Assembly (NCBI RefSeq): GCF_016907715.1
Contig: NZ_JAFBCM010000001.1
Location: 8,161,420-8,225,419 of the forward strand
Origin: Tenggerimyces flavus
GTDB taxonomy: Bacteria > Actinomycetota > Actinomycetes > Propionibacteriales > Actinopolymorphaceae
Direction: 5' to 3'
Length of the DNA stretch: 64,000 nt
The notes under the pieces: generated by a model
Databases searched by the model: none
What the model saw: only the letters and a program-made list of their open reading frames with translations
What the model was told of the DNA's origin: nothing
Position numbers and translations under genes: made by a program
Shown: positions 1 to 8,337 of the stretch, piece by piece
Layout of the letters: each line of letters opens with the position of its first letter
Numbering within the stretch: position 1 is the first letter of the stretch

Positions 1-2174
1 TCGACTGCTGCGTCATCCGCCGCAATGGCGCGCCACACGAGCACCGCCGCGGGTGCCGTTGCGAAGTCGACCGTGACCTCGACGCCGCCGTCGACCTGCC
101 GTACGGAGGCGGGCCGCGAGGTGCCGGTCAACGGGTCCCACTGCTCGACCTCGGCGGCCGGGCCGTCGATCGTGACGGTCGAGCTCGGCAACCAGTCGGT
201 CGGCTCGAAGCCGTACCCGTTGCCGCGCATGCCGCCGATCCAGTCCTGGGAGTTGGGGATCCGGGTGATGGTTCCACCCGCCGCCGGAGTGGCGGGGACG
301 AACAGCACCTGACGGTCGTCGACGACGCGCCGCAACAGGCGGCCGTCGGTACGGATCGCGCGACCGAGTCGCTCGAGTACGGCCGGGACGTCCTCGGACG
401 TCTCGACGTGGACGGCTGTGCCGGCCGCGACCAGGTCGCGCAGCCGGGCAACCGCCGTGTCGCCTGCTGAAGTGTCAGCCAACGAAGGGAGATCGCCCAC
501 GACAACGAGCAATCCACCCTGCTCGCAGAACTCGACCAACCGCGACGCGGTGTCGGCTTCGAGCACCGAGGACGACGGCAGCACGATCGCGCGGTAGGTC
601 TCCGCGCGGGTGTGCAGCCCGGCCGAGTCGGCCCGCGCGCCGGCGACGGTGTCGTCGTCGAGGACGTCGAAGTCGAGCCCAGCCCGGTCGAACACGCCGG
701 GTGCCGGGTCGAACCAGACCATGCGCCCGACCAGGTCGAGGTACGCGCGGTGTGCCCGCTCGGCCTCCGGCCGCGGCCCGCCCAGCAGCGACGCCGCCTG
801 GATGGTCGCGGACGGGAACAGCACGCCGACGTCGCAGGTGTGTTCGCCCTCGGTGAGCAGCCAGCTGAGCCGGCTGACGGTGTCGGCGAAGTGCCGGTAG
901 TGCCGCCAGTACGGCTGCCGCCAGCAGGTGCTCGGCGGCGCCCACTCGTACCAGCCGCCGCGGGTCGAGTAGTAGACCGCGTGCGGGTTGTACAGGTTCG
1001 CGCCGGAGAGCAGCCACGGGACGAGCCAGTCGAACGTCTCCTCGAGCGTGCCGCCCCAGCCGCTGGAGTGGAACGACTCGATCCAGGTCCGCGGCCGGTC
1101 GTAGTGGTGCGCGAGCGAGCTGTGGATGCGCGCCTCGCCGTGGTGGTCGCTGCCGGGCGCGCTGTACCAGCGGTGGGTACGCGCGTAGTCCGCGTACTGC
1201 TTGGTGCAGCTGATCGGCTCGCCGGCGCGCGACGGTCCCTGCTGGTCGACGCCGAGCAGCAGGCCGCGGCTGTCGTGCCAGTCGAACAACGGCCGGAAGA
1301 GCGCGTCCTCGGCAAGGCCGGCTCGTACGCGTTGGTAGTCGGCGCGGACGCGGGCGGACTCCGGTCCCCAGTCCTCCCAGAGCGCGGCGAGCTGGGATTC
1401 GACCCGGTAGCCGCGGCGGGAGACGAACTCGCCGGAGAACGACGGGCTCCAGGTCGGCAGCGAGGGCAGCTCGTCCTGAAACGAGCCGACGATCACCTCG
1501 CCGATGAACTTGCTCAGCCGGCGGTCGAACTCGCCGTGCACGGTGTCGATCAGCTTCGCGCACGCCTCGCGCGAGGTGTAGTCGAAGCCCTGCCGGAGGC
1601 TGTACGCGAGCATCACCCGGTGCGGGCCGGCGCCGCCCTCCCAGCGCGCCCGGCGGTTGGCGATCTCCAGCGGTACAGGTGGTCCGGCGACCTCACCGGA
1701 CGCGTCGAGTGGCAGCGCGAAGGCCGCCAGCGGCGCGCCAGCGGCCGGCGTCTCCAGCTCGATAGCGTCGGCCGAATCGACGGACACCCGTTCCAGCGAA
1801 GCGCCCATGAACTCGGGTTGTTCGGTGACGAGCAGGCCCTGCAGGTTGGCGCCGGAGAAGCCGATCTGGTCGTAGAACCACAGCCGCGCGCCGATGCCGC
1901 GCGCGTGCGCGCACAGCCCCTCCCAGATCGCCCACCACTCCTCGGAGAGCAGCGGCGGATCGTCGGCGAGCGAGCCGTACGTCGGGCCGGTCGGGGCGAG
2001 GTTCAGGACGACGACGTTGTAGACGCCCTGCGAGACGAGCTGGTCCAGCTGCCAACAAAGCCGATCCAGCTCCAGGCGTTCGCCGCTCCACCACCAGATC
2101 GGCACCGGAGAGTACTCAGGCCGTGGTGTGGAGAAGCCGTCGAAGAGGTCAGCGTGTGCGGAAGGCCGAGACAT
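1..2174 (-). CDS. Glycoside hydrolase, GH106 (alpha-L-rhamnosidase)-like, C-terminus outside window
   Basis: The frame is open from a start at 2174 to the window edge (724 residues visible, no stop reached), so the gene is incomplete. It reads PVPIWWWSGERL at about residues 23-34, then NVVVLNLAPTGPTYG, and near residue 365 FHSSGWGGTLEETFDW followed by SGANLYNPHAVYYST. Such tryptophan-rich blocks are known from large bacterial hydrolases related to GH106 alpha-L-rhamnosidases. No signal peptide is visible, suggesting a cytoplasmic enzyme acting on imported oligosaccharides. GGGTGG lies four bases before the ATG. The gene diverges from an IclR regulator and an L-rhamnose-dehydrogenase-like SDR, which fits a rhamnoside substrate. 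The family is reasonably sure, the substrate is inferred. Confidence 0.8.
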   Translation of the reverse strand, partial: MSRPSAHADLFDGFSTPRPEYSPVPIWWWSGERLELDRLCWQLDQLVSQGVYNVVVLNLAPTGPTYGSLADDPPLLSEEWWAIWEGLCAHARGIGARLWFYDQIGFSGANLQGLLVTEQPEFMGASLERVSVDSADAIELETPAAGAPLAAFALPLDASGEVAGPPVPLEIANRRARWEGGAGPHRVMLAYSLRQGFDYTSREACAKLIDTVHGEFDRRLSKFIGEVIVGSFQDELPSLPTWSPSFSGEFVSRRGYRVESQLAALWEDWGPESARVRADYQRVRAGLAEDALFRPLFDWHDSRGLLLGVDQQGPSRAGEPISCTKQYADYARTHRWYSAPGSDHHGEARIHSSLAHHYDRPRTWIESFHSSGWGGTLEETFDWLVPWLLSGANLYNPHAVYYSTRGGWYEWAPPSTCWRQPYWRHYRHFADTVSRLSWLLTEGEHTCDVGVLFPSATIQAASLLGGPRPEAERAHRAYLDLVGRMVWFDPAPGVFDRAGLDFDVLDDDTVAGARADSAGLHTRAETYRAIVLPSSSVLEADTASRLVEFCEQGGLLVVVGDLPSLADTSAGDTAVARLRDLVAAGTAVHVETSEDVPAVLERLGRAIRTDGRLLRRVVDDRQVLFVPATPAAGGTITRIPNSQDWIGGMRGNGYGFEPTDWLPSSTVTIDGPAAEVEQWDPLTGTSRPASVRQVDGGVEVTVDFATAPAAVLVWRAIAADDAAV

Positions 2175-2180
2175 GCATCC

Positions 2181-2279
2181 ACCCAATCGGTTTGGGTCCG
2201 GTATCGGTCAAGAGGTGACGCGCGACGGTCTTGCTGGTTACCGTATGGCGAGTTTCAGTAGTGTGAAGTTGGGTTCACA
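2181..2279. promoter_or_regulatory. Divergent promoter region with two candidate IclR operators
   Basis: Between the hydrolase start (2174) and the IclR start (2319) there are two perfect dyads: ACCCAA (2181-2186) with TTGGGT (2192-2197), spacer five, and TGTGAA (2262-2267) with TTCACA (2274-2279), spacer six. The first lies directly upstream of the hydrolase start and the second about 40 bases before iclR. IclR-type regulators usually bind such short dyads near their own gene, so control of both directions is likely. This is inferred from position and symmetry only. Confidence 0.5.
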
Positions 2280-2318
2280 TATACGAACTTGCCCGGGCAC
2301 ATCCCTCGGGAGGTCCGC

Positions 2319-3110
2319 ATGGCCGAGGCAGTGAAATCCGCAGAACGAGCACTCGCGATTCTCGAGCTGCTCACGACGACCGAGCGCCCGCTGACGTTCA
2401 CCGACATCGCCGACTCGCTGCAGTACCCGCGGTCCAGCCTGCACGGGCTGCTGCGGACACTGGTCGAGCGCGGCTGGGCGGACTTCGACCTCACGCATCG
2501 CTCTTACACCTTGGGTATTCGTACCCTCGAAGCCGGGAACGTCTACACGCGTTGTCTAGGACTGGTCGAGCGCGCGCTGCCGCTGATGGAGCAGATCCGC
2601 GACTCGATCGACGAGACCGTCCAGCTCGCGGTCCTCGACGGGATGCAGAACGTGTACGTCGCGAAGGTCGATGGCAAGCAGACGTTGACACTCGCGTCCG
2701 AGGTCGGTCGACGGCTGCCAGCGTACGCCACCGGCGTCGGTAAGGTCCTGCTGGCCGGACTTGGTCATGACGATCTGGTTCAACGGCTGCGGGTCGCGCG
2801 GCTGGAGCCGTTCACCCAGAACACCATCCTCGACAAGCAGCGCTTGCTCGCGACGTTGGAGCAGGTGCGGCGCCGCGGTTTCGCGGTGGACAACGAGGAG
2901 TACACGATCGGCCTGCGCTGTGTGGCCGTTCCGATCTACGACTACAGCCGGCACACCGTTGCCGGGTTGTCGGTGTCCGTGCCGACGATCAGGTTCACCC
3001 CCAAGCACCGCGAACGTGCTCATGCCATGCTCACCGACGCCGCCGGGCAGATCTCGGCCGCGCTGGGCTACCGACCGGCGCGCATGGTCGCGTCCGTGGA
3101 GGTTCGTTGA
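2319..3110 (+). CDS. IclR-family transcriptional regulator
   Basis: A 263-residue protein of normal IclR length. Residues 1-65 form the winged helix-turn-helix (VKSAERALAILELL, FTDIADSLQYPRSSLHGLLRTL) and about 80-250 the effector-binding domain (ETVQLAVLDG, ATGVGKVLLAG, GFAVDNEEYTIGLRCVAVPI). GGGAGG five bases before ATG 2319 decides the start; an upstream in-frame codon at 2289 lacks a site. It heads a tight run with the next two genes: its stop (3108-3110) is two bases from the next ATG, and the SDR follows by an ATGA overlap. It probably senses a sugar or sugar acid and controls both this run and the divergent hydrolase. The ligand is not visible from sequence. Confidence 0.93.
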   Translation: MAEAVKSAERALAILELLTTTERPLTFTDIADSLQYPRSSLHGLLRTLVERGWADFDLTHRSYTLGIRTLEAGNVYTRCLGLVERALPLMEQIRDSIDETVQLAVLDGMQNVYVAKVDGKQTLTLASEVGRRLPAYATGVGKVLLAGLGHDDLVQRLRVARLEPFTQNTILDKQRLLATLEQVRRRGFAVDNEEYTIGLRCVAVPIYDYSRHTVAGLSVSVPTIRFTPKHRERAHAMLTDAAGQISAALGYRPARMVASVEVR

Positions 3111-3112
3111 CG

Positions 3113-3970
3113 ATGTCTACAAGCTCTTCCGGGGTCCCCGCGGAATCGCGCCCTCAGGATCCGACGGAAAGCGATCAGGCCACGGAGCGATTCCGTGGGG
3201 TGGTATACGACGTTCAGATCCTGCCGATGGGACGGGGCGACATCCCCGGCCCGGAGCTGTTCTGGATGAGCAGCTGGAACGACTGGCACACGTTGCTGTT
3301 CCAGTCCGTGCTCATCCGCGGCAACGGCGTGACCGCCTTGGTCAACACCGGGCCGGCGGCCGACCTCGGGCCGATGAACGCGCACTGGTCTCTCGTCCTC
3401 GGCGAACGGGCCGTCATGCGACGCGAGGACGACGAGTTCATCGTCGACCAGCTCGCCAAGCACGGCGTGACCCCGGCCGACATCACGCACGTGATCCTCA
3501 CGCCGCTGCAGCTCTACACGGTGAGCAACGTCAAGCTGTTCAGCAACGCGCAGATCTGCATCGCGGAGAAGGGCTGGGTGCACTTCCACACCACCCACGA
3601 GCACCCGCACGACAACCGCGCGACCTCGTTGCCCGACGACATCCTCGTCCACCTCGTCACCGAGGCTTGGCCACGAGTAAGGCTGCTCGCCGACGAGGAC
3701 GAGCTCGCGCCCGGCCTGCGGACCTGGTGGAGCGGCGTCCACCACCGCGCGTCGGTCGTCGTCGAGGTCGACACCCCGAACGGCGTCGCGGCGATCTCGG
3801 ACAGCTTCTTCGTCCGAGAGAACGTCGAGAAGGGCATCCCGATCGGCATCAACGAGAACATGTACGAGGCGATCGCCGCGTACAAGCGCGTCCGCGAGAC
3901 CGCGGACCTGATCGTCCCGCTCTACGATCTGGGCAACCTCGACCGTTACCCGGAAGGCAAGGTCGGATGA
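3113..3970 (+). CDS. Metallo-beta-lactamase-fold protein with altered metal-ligand motif
   Basis: 285 residues with the alternating strand/helix pattern of MBL hydrolases such as N-acyl-homoserine lactonases. Where the family normally has the zinc motif HxHxDH, this protein reads HVILTPLQLYTVSN (about residues 125-138). All classical ligands there are missing. A histidine-rich stretch, HFHTTHEHPHD, follows at about 157-167, and WWSGVHHRAS (about 204-213) sits where the PGHTPG histidine would be. ISDSFF (about 227) matches the position of the usual SGD aspartate strand. The protein may bind metal differently, or use the fold without metal. ATG 3113 is chosen because it follows the IclR stop by two bases; TTG 3107 is less likely. 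The operon context suggests a sugar lactone or similar substrate, which is inference. Confidence 0.75.
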   Translation: MSTSSSGVPAESRPQDPTESDQATERFRGVVYDVQILPMGRGDIPGPELFWMSSWNDWHTLLFQSVLIRGNGVTALVNTGPAADLGPMNAHWSLVLGERAVMRREDDEFIVDQLAKHGVTPADITHVILTPLQLYTVSNVKLFSNAQICIAEKGWVHFHTTHEHPHDNRATSLPDDILVHLVTEAWPRVRLLADEDELAPGLRTWWSGVHHRASVVVEVDTPNGVAAISDSFFVRENVEKGIPIGINENMYEAIAAYKRVRETADLIVPLYDLGNLDRYPEGKVG

Positions 3971-4722
3971 GCCGAACCGTTCTCGTCACCGGATCCGCCC
4001 GCGGCATCGGGCGCGCCACCGCCGCGAGGTTCGGCAAGGAGGGCGCACGCGTCGTCGTGAACTACCCGCCCGGCGAACGCGACCACGCCGACGAGACCGC
4101 GCAGCTCATCTCCGACGGGGGCGGCACCAGCCTGCTCGTCGAGGCCGACCTCGCCGACCCGCAAGCGGTTCAGCGCATGGCGGCAGAGGTCCACGAGGAG
4201 TGGGGCGCGCTCGACGTCCTCGTCAACAACGCCGGCATCTGCCCGTTCAAAGACTTCTTCGACATCGACCTCGAGTTGTGGGATCGAGTCCAGCACGTCA
4301 ACCTGCGTGGCGCGTTCCTCGTCACCCAGGCGTTCACGAAGAGGATGGTCGACGAGGGCAAGCCCGGCCGCGTCATCTCCGTCTCGAGCATCTCGGCCTG
4401 GGTCGGCGGCTCGCAGCAGGTCCACTACTGCACGACGAAGGCTGGCATCTCCTCGCTGATGAAGAGTCTCGCGATCGTTCTCGGCCCGCACGGCATCACC
4501 TGCAACGCCGTTCTCCCGGGCGCGATCGCGACCGACATCAACAAGGACGACTGGACGAACGCCGAGAAGCTCGACTACTTCAACCAGCGCATCCCGGTAG
4601 GGAGAATCGGCCAGCCCGACGACATCGCCGGCGTGATCTGGCTGCTCTCCCAACCGGAGTCGAGCTACCTGAACGGGTCCGACGTCCTCGTGGACGGCGG
4701 CATGTTCGTCAACCTGCAGTAG
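3967..4722 (+). CDS. SDR oxidoreductase, L-rhamnose 1-dehydrogenase-like
   Basis: A 251-residue classical short-chain dehydrogenase. The cofactor motif TGSARGIG lies at 8-15, NNAG at about 87-90, the catalytic serine in VSSISAWVGG, and YxxxK as YCTTK at about 154-158. The runs NNAGICPF, GPHGITCNAVLPG, IATDINK and the C-terminal VDGGMFVNLQ closely resemble what I remember of NAD(P)-dependent L-rhamnose 1-dehydrogenases of the non-phosphorylative pathway, which oxidise L-rhamnose to the lactone. The start overlaps the preceding stop (ATGA), so translation is coupled. With a GH106-like hydrolase and an IclR regulator next to it, rhamnose is the best substrate guess. Another 6-deoxy or aldose sugar remains possible. 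Confidence 0.88.
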   Translation: MSRTVLVTGSARGIGRATAARFGKEGARVVVNYPPGERDHADETAQLISDGGGTSLLVEADLADPQAVQRMAAEVHEEWGALDVLVNNAGICPFKDFFDIDLELWDRVQHVNLRGAFLVTQAFTKRMVDEGKPGRVISVSSISAWVGGSQQVHYCTTKAGISSLMKSLAIVLGPHGITCNAVLPGAIATDINKDDWTNAEKLDYFNQRIPVGRIGQPDDIAGVIWLLSQPESSYLNGSDVLVDGGMFVNLQ

Positions 4723-4726
4723 CGGC

Positions 4727-5788
4727 TCAGGGCGTACGCGAGTAGGCCCCGTGGTCGGGCGCCAACGGCAGGTCGACCGTGGTCCCGCTCTCCGCCGAAT
4801 GGTAGATCGCGGCCACCAACGACAGCGCCTCGTGTGCCTCGGCGATCGTCACCGGCGGCGGCGCGTCGCCGGACAGCGCGGCGCCCAGGTCCTCGAACAT
4901 CCCCGCGAACCCGTTCCGCCGAGGTGTCGACTCGGCCCGAACGAGCTCGTCAACCTCCTCTTGCAGCCCCGGATCCCGAGCGGTGAACGTCCACACGTCC
5001 TCCCCCGGCGCGTACGCCGAGGACCCGCTCTCCGCGGTCAGCCCCGCGTACACGAACCGGTAGAGGCTGTAGTTGCCCGCCGCCCCGATCGTCACCGCGG
5101 ACGTCGCGAGCGCACCGTTCGACAGCCGCATCGTGATCGCCGCCGTGTCCTCGACCTCCAGCGGATGTACCAACGTGGCGACCTCGGCACGCACGCGCGC
5201 GACCGGTTCGGTCAAGTACGTCAGCAGATCGTGCGCGTGGATCACGTGCCCGATCACCACGCCGCCCAGCTCGGTCGCGAGTTTCCCCCGCCAGGGAACG
5301 GAGTAGTACGCGGCGTCGCGGTCCCAGTGCACGATCAGCGAGGCCGCGATCGGCGGGCCAGCCAGCCCCTCGGCGATCAGCCGACGCAGCTGCCGCGGCC
5401 CGCGTCCGTACCGGTACTGGAACACCGGGACCAGCAGCCGGTCAGCCTTCAACGCGGCGGCGGCCAACAGGTCCACGTCGGCTGGAGAGGCCGCGACCGG
5501 CTTCTCCACCACCACGTGCTTGCCGGCCTCGAGCGCGCGCAGCGTGAGGTCCTTGTGCGTGTACGGCGGCGTCGCCACCGAGATCACGTCGATCGTCGGA
5601 TCGTCGAGCACGCGGTCGAACGAGTCGGTCGAACGCGCCGTCGGGACCATCGCCACCAGCGATTCGGCGCGCGCTCGGTTCAGGTCGCAGATCGTCGCGA
5701 CCTCGTACAGGCTCGGGTTCTGGATGTAGCCGATCAGGTGCGAGGTGCCGATGCCCGCGCCGACGATGGCGACCCGGTGTCGCGTCAC
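4727..5788 (-). CDS. Gfo/Idh/MocA-family oxidoreductase
   Basis: 353 residues. The N-terminal Rossmann domain carries VGAGIGTSH (9-17) and the family lysine motif EKPVA (95-99, Lys96). A C-terminal alpha/beta domain follows, with GGVVIGHVIHAHDLL providing the usual histidine. These NAD(P)-dependent enzymes oxidise or reduce sugars, inositols or their derivatives. The GTG start overlaps the stop of the upstream oxidoreductase (GTGA), with GGAGG six to seven bases before it. The two genes form an operon convergent with the SDR gene; the two stops are four bases apart. The sugar substrate cannot be told from sequence. Confidence 0.92.
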   Translation of the reverse strand: MTRHRVAIVGAGIGTSHLIGYIQNPSLYEVATICDLNRARAESLVAMVPTARSTDSFDRVLDDPTIDVISVATPPYTHKDLTLRALEAGKHVVVEKPVAASPADVDLLAAAALKADRLLVPVFQYRYGRGPRQLRRLIAEGLAGPPIAASLIVHWDRDAAYYSVPWRGKLATELGGVVIGHVIHAHDLLTYLTEPVARVRAEVATLVHPLEVEDTAAITMRLSNGALATSAVTIGAAGNYSLYRFVYAGLTAESGSSAYAPGEDVWTFTARDPGLQEEVDELVRAESTPRRNGFAGMFEDLGAALSGDAPPPVTIAEAHEALSLVAAIYHSAESGTTVDLPLAPDHGAYSRTP

Positions 5789-6816
5789 TTCAGCCCTCCG
5801 ACTCGCGTGGCGGAGGCCTGCGCGTTCAGGGCGACCTCGGTCGCGGTGAACACGTGCTCCTGCGGAATCGCGGTCGTCGTCCGCTCGGCCACGTCCCGCA
5901 CGATCGACGGGAAGTACGGCAGCTGCACGTCGAAGCTCTCCAGGTAGTGCGTGCCCTTCTGGTCCACCAGGAACAGGTGGTCGCCGCCCGGGCGGCCGAG
6001 CAGGTCGATGTACTTGCGGATCTCGATGTAGCCCTCGGTGCCCAGCACCAGGAGCCGGCCGTCGCCCCAGACGCCGAGGCCCTCCGGGGTGTACCAGTCG
6101 ACCCGGATGTACCCCTGCGCCTGCGGGCTGCGCAGCACCATCTCGCCGAAGTCCTCGAACTTCGGGTAGTCGGGGTTGCCGAAGTTGCCGACGGTCGAGG
6201 AGACCACCTCAGCCGACGTCGAGTCGGTGAGGAACAGGAACTGGTCTGCCTGGTGCGACGCGATGTCGGCCAGCGCACCGCCGGCCAGGTCGGCGTCGAA
6301 CGTCCAGGAGGGCCGGGTCTTCGGCCGCAGCTGGTGCGGGCCGGTGCCCATCGTCTGGACGACCCGCCCGATCGCGCCCTCGTCGATCAGCTGCTTCGCG
6401 TGGTACGTCGCCTTCGAGCTGGTCCGCTCGGAGAACGCGACCGACCAGAACCGCCCGGTCTCGGCCGCCGCCGTACGCAGCTCTGCCAGCTGGTCGAGCC
6501 GGATCGCGCCCGGCTTGTCGGCGACCACGTCCTTGCCCGCGCGCATCGCCTCGACGGCGATCCCGGCCCGCTCGACGGGCACGGCGGCGGTGACGATCAG
6601 CGAGATCGTCGGATCCTCAAGCAGAGCTGCACGTTCGTTCACGCGCGGGATGTGTGGCGCCTGCTGCGCGACCATCGCGGTGTACGGCGTGTCGTTCTCG
6701 CTCCAGTAGCCGGCGCAGTCCGCGCCGGCCCCCTGGAGGCCCAGGATCAGGCCCATGATGTGGCCGTGATCGAGGCCGATTGCAGCGAACTTCAGTGGCT
6801 CTTCTGAGGTAGTCAC
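5785..6816 (-). CDS. Gfo/Idh/MocA-family oxidoreductase (second)
   Basis: 343 residues. The nucleotide-binding turn is AAIGLDHGHIMGL (11-23) and the family lysine motif reads ADKPGAI (Lys101). The GLDHGH form of the glycine loop is seen in a subgroup of this family. The C-terminal domain contains GGALADIASHQADQFLFL, supplying the usual acidic/histidine pair. It is transcribed first and coupled to the next oxidoreductase through a 4-base overlap. Paired paralogues of this kind often act consecutively in inositol or rare-sugar breakdown. The start is GTG 6816, 22 bases before the neighbouring membrane-protein stop on the same strand. Confidence 0.92.
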   Translation of the reverse strand: MTTSEEPLKFAAIGLDHGHIMGLILGLQGAGADCAGYWSENDTPYTAMVAQQAPHIPRVNERAALLEDPTISLIVTAAVPVERAGIAVEAMRAGKDVVADKPGAIRLDQLAELRTAAAETGRFWSVAFSERTSSKATYHAKQLIDEGAIGRVVQTMGTGPHQLRPKTRPSWTFDADLAGGALADIASHQADQFLFLTDSTSAEVVSSTVGNFGNPDYPKFEDFGEMVLRSPQAQGYIRVDWYTPEGLGVWGDGRLLVLGTEGYIEIRKYIDLLGRPGGDHLFLVDQKGTHYLESFDVQLPYFPSIVRDVAERTTTAIPQEHVFTATEVALNAQASATRVGGLK

Positions 6817-6838
6817 ACCCCCAGCCTGCCACGGTCGC

Positions 6839-7300
6839 TCAGTGGACGGAAACCGCTTGCTGGTCCACAGCCGGCGTACGGCGACCGATTCCGGGCACCA
6901 GCCGGAGCAGCAGATACACCCCCAGCCCGAGCGGTGACAGCAAGATCGTCAACACCAGCACCGGCGCCATCACTAGCGGATGGATGCCGCGCGTACGGCT
7001 GTCGAAGAACATCCACCGCCCGATGAACAGGTCGAACGCGATCAGGTGCGCCCAGACCGCCGACGTACCGACCGCTGTCGAGACCGCGGCACGGACGCCG
7101 TCCAGGTCGGGCGACACCATCTCGGCCGCCCACGACCCGAACTCCGGCAGCAGCTGCACGAGCCAGACGACCAGCGGCGGCACGACGATGTACGGCGAGC
7201 CGATGATCCGCCGCGTCCAGGACCAGAACGGCACGAAGATCATCAGCGCCCAGAACGGCACCGCGAGATAGAACGTGAGGTCGAACAACCTCTCGGTCAT
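6839..7300 (-). CDS. ABA4-like (DUF4281) membrane protein
   Basis: 153 residues with about four hydrophobic segments (near 7-23, 33-50, 80-97 and 112-135). It contains the WAHLIAFDLFIGRWMFFDSR run typical of ABA4/DUF4281 proteins, named after a plant neoxanthin-synthesis protein; bacterial members have no settled function. The ATG overlaps the upstream stop by four bases and is preceded by AAGGTGG. It is co-transcribed with the next, larger membrane protein and lies downstream of the MerR-controlled divergent promoter. A longer in-frame extension upstream is Arg/Pro-rich shadow of the neighbouring gene and was rejected. Confidence 0.85.
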   Translation of the reverse strand: MTERLFDLTFYLAVPFWALMIFVPFWSWTRRIIGSPYIVVPPLVVWLVQLLPEFGSWAAEMVSPDLDGVRAAVSTAVGTSAVWAHLIAFDLFIGRWMFFDSRTRGIHPLVMAPVLVLTILLSPLGLGVYLLLRLVPGIGRRTPAVDQQAVSVH

Positions 7301-8256
7301 GCCACCTTCTCCTTCTCCTGCCGATGTGACTGCCGGGCTCCCACGGTCAGGATCGCCAACGTGCTGGCCGCCACGGCCGCGACCAGGATGCCCACCGCGC
7401 CGAGCGTCAGACCGTCCGGATGGATCACCGACTGCCCGCGCAGCGCCTGCCAGGCCGAGATGACGACCAGGCCGAGGTACGCGAGCCCGGCGACGACCAC
7501 CAGCCCCGTCCGGACCGCCTGGCTGGCGAGGACGCGGAACCGCGGCATGAGCAGGATGAGCGCGAACGCGAGCAGCGGGATCGCCTGCAGCGCGTGGATC
7601 CCGAGGAAGTGCGCGACCCGCAGGTCGCCACCGACCGTGCTCCAGCCGACGATCGGCAGGCCCGGTCCGCCGTCCGGCACGCCGACGCTGTGCGCGCCGA
7701 CGATGTCGGAGGAGCCGCCGTTGTCGAACGCGGCCTCCTGCTCGGGCGTCGGCTGGGGCATGAAGAACGCGACCGCCATGCCGACGAGCGCGACCAGCGT
7801 GCCGAGCCGCAGCGACCAGGCGAGGGAGCGGTCGTCGAGCCGCTGGAACAGCAGGAGAACGCCGATCGCGAGGTTCGCCACCCAGAGCGTGACGATCATG
7901 CCGGCCATCGCGGTGAAGATCGTCGCGTCGAAGGGCGTCGCGTAGTTGAAGTGGCTGGTCGTGCCGCGGATCACCTGCAGCACGATCAGCACGAGCTCGC
8001 CGCCGAGCATGACGCTGACGATCGTTCCGAGCCACCAGGCGGTCCGGCGGAAGCGGAGCAGGGTCAGCATCCAGGCGATCGTGAACGAGTAGATCGCGAT
8101 CGAGACGGAGAACTTGAACGGCTTCATCCAGATCGGCGCGCCGGTGAGAACGCGGTCGTCGAACGCGAGCCCGCCGAGGCAGACGACGCCGACGAGGACG
8201 GACGCCGCCGTCAGGACGAGCAGCGGCCGATGCCAACCGGCCAGTCGTTCCCTCAT
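7297..8256 (-). CDS. Polytopic membrane protein, unknown function
   Basis: 319 residues with roughly eight hydrophobic segments spread over the whole chain. The N-terminus MRERLAGWHRPLLVLTAASVLVGVV begins the first one after a basic start. The run WMKPFKFSVSIAIYSFTIAW is a recognisable conserved block of a family of actinobacterial integral membrane proteins, but I cannot name a function. GGGAGGG four bases before ATG 8256 supports this start over TTG 8274. It is the first gene of a two-gene unit with the ABA4-like protein and is divergent from a MerR regulator, separated by an 81-base region with an operator-like dyad. Regulation by that MerR protein is likely. Confidence 0.85.
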   Translation of the reverse strand: MRERLAGWHRPLLVLTAASVLVGVVCLGGLAFDDRVLTGAPIWMKPFKFSVSIAIYSFTIAWMLTLLRFRRTAWWLGTIVSVMLGGELVLIVLQVIRGTTSHFNYATPFDATIFTAMAGMIVTLWVANLAIGVLLLFQRLDDRSLAWSLRLGTLVALVGMAVAFFMPQPTPEQEAAFDNGGSSDIVGAHSVGVPDGGPGLPIVGWSTVGGDLRVAHFLGIHALQAIPLLAFALILLMPRFRVLASQAVRTGLVVVAGLAYLGLVVISAWQALRGQSVIHPDGLTLGAVGILVAAVAASTLAILTVGARQSHRQEKEKVA

Positions 8257-8290
8257 GGAACCCTCCCAGGTCAAGCCCCGTGTTCATCAG

Positions 8291-8330
8291 AATGGATAGT
8301 AGCACTATCCGCTATCCATTCGTCTAGACT
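8291..8330. promoter_or_regulatory. MerR-type operator and divergent promoter
   Basis: AATGGATAG (8291-8299) is repeated inverted as CTATCCATT (8312-8320), a perfect nine-base dyad. An extra CTATCC sits inside at 8305-8310, so the hexamer occurs three times in 24 bases. TAGACT (8325-8330) is a fair -10 hexamer for merR, placing the transcript start at or next to ATG 8338, with no ribosome-binding site. That predicts a leaderless merR mRNA. The dyad upstream of -10 is the normal MerR arrangement. Confidence 0.6.
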
Positions 8331-8337
8331 GGATCCC

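Noticed and set aside
128-1563. Minus-strand open frames in the other two frames over the hydrolase
   Set aside because: Their products are Arg/Ser/Thr or Arg/Ala/Pro-rich with no family pattern, while the frame open to the window edge reads WWW, WGG and YNPH motifs.
612-2261. Long plus-strand open frame (549 codons) across the hydrolase gene
   Set aside because: Its translation is Arg/Val/Gly-rich low-complexity without domains, the usual antisense shadow of a high-GC gene; the minus strand carries a recognisable hydrolase.
2761-3966. Upstream part of the frame leading into the SDR
   Set aside because: Arg/Ser/Pro-rich shadow over the IclR and MBL-fold genes; the SDR begins at ATG 3967.
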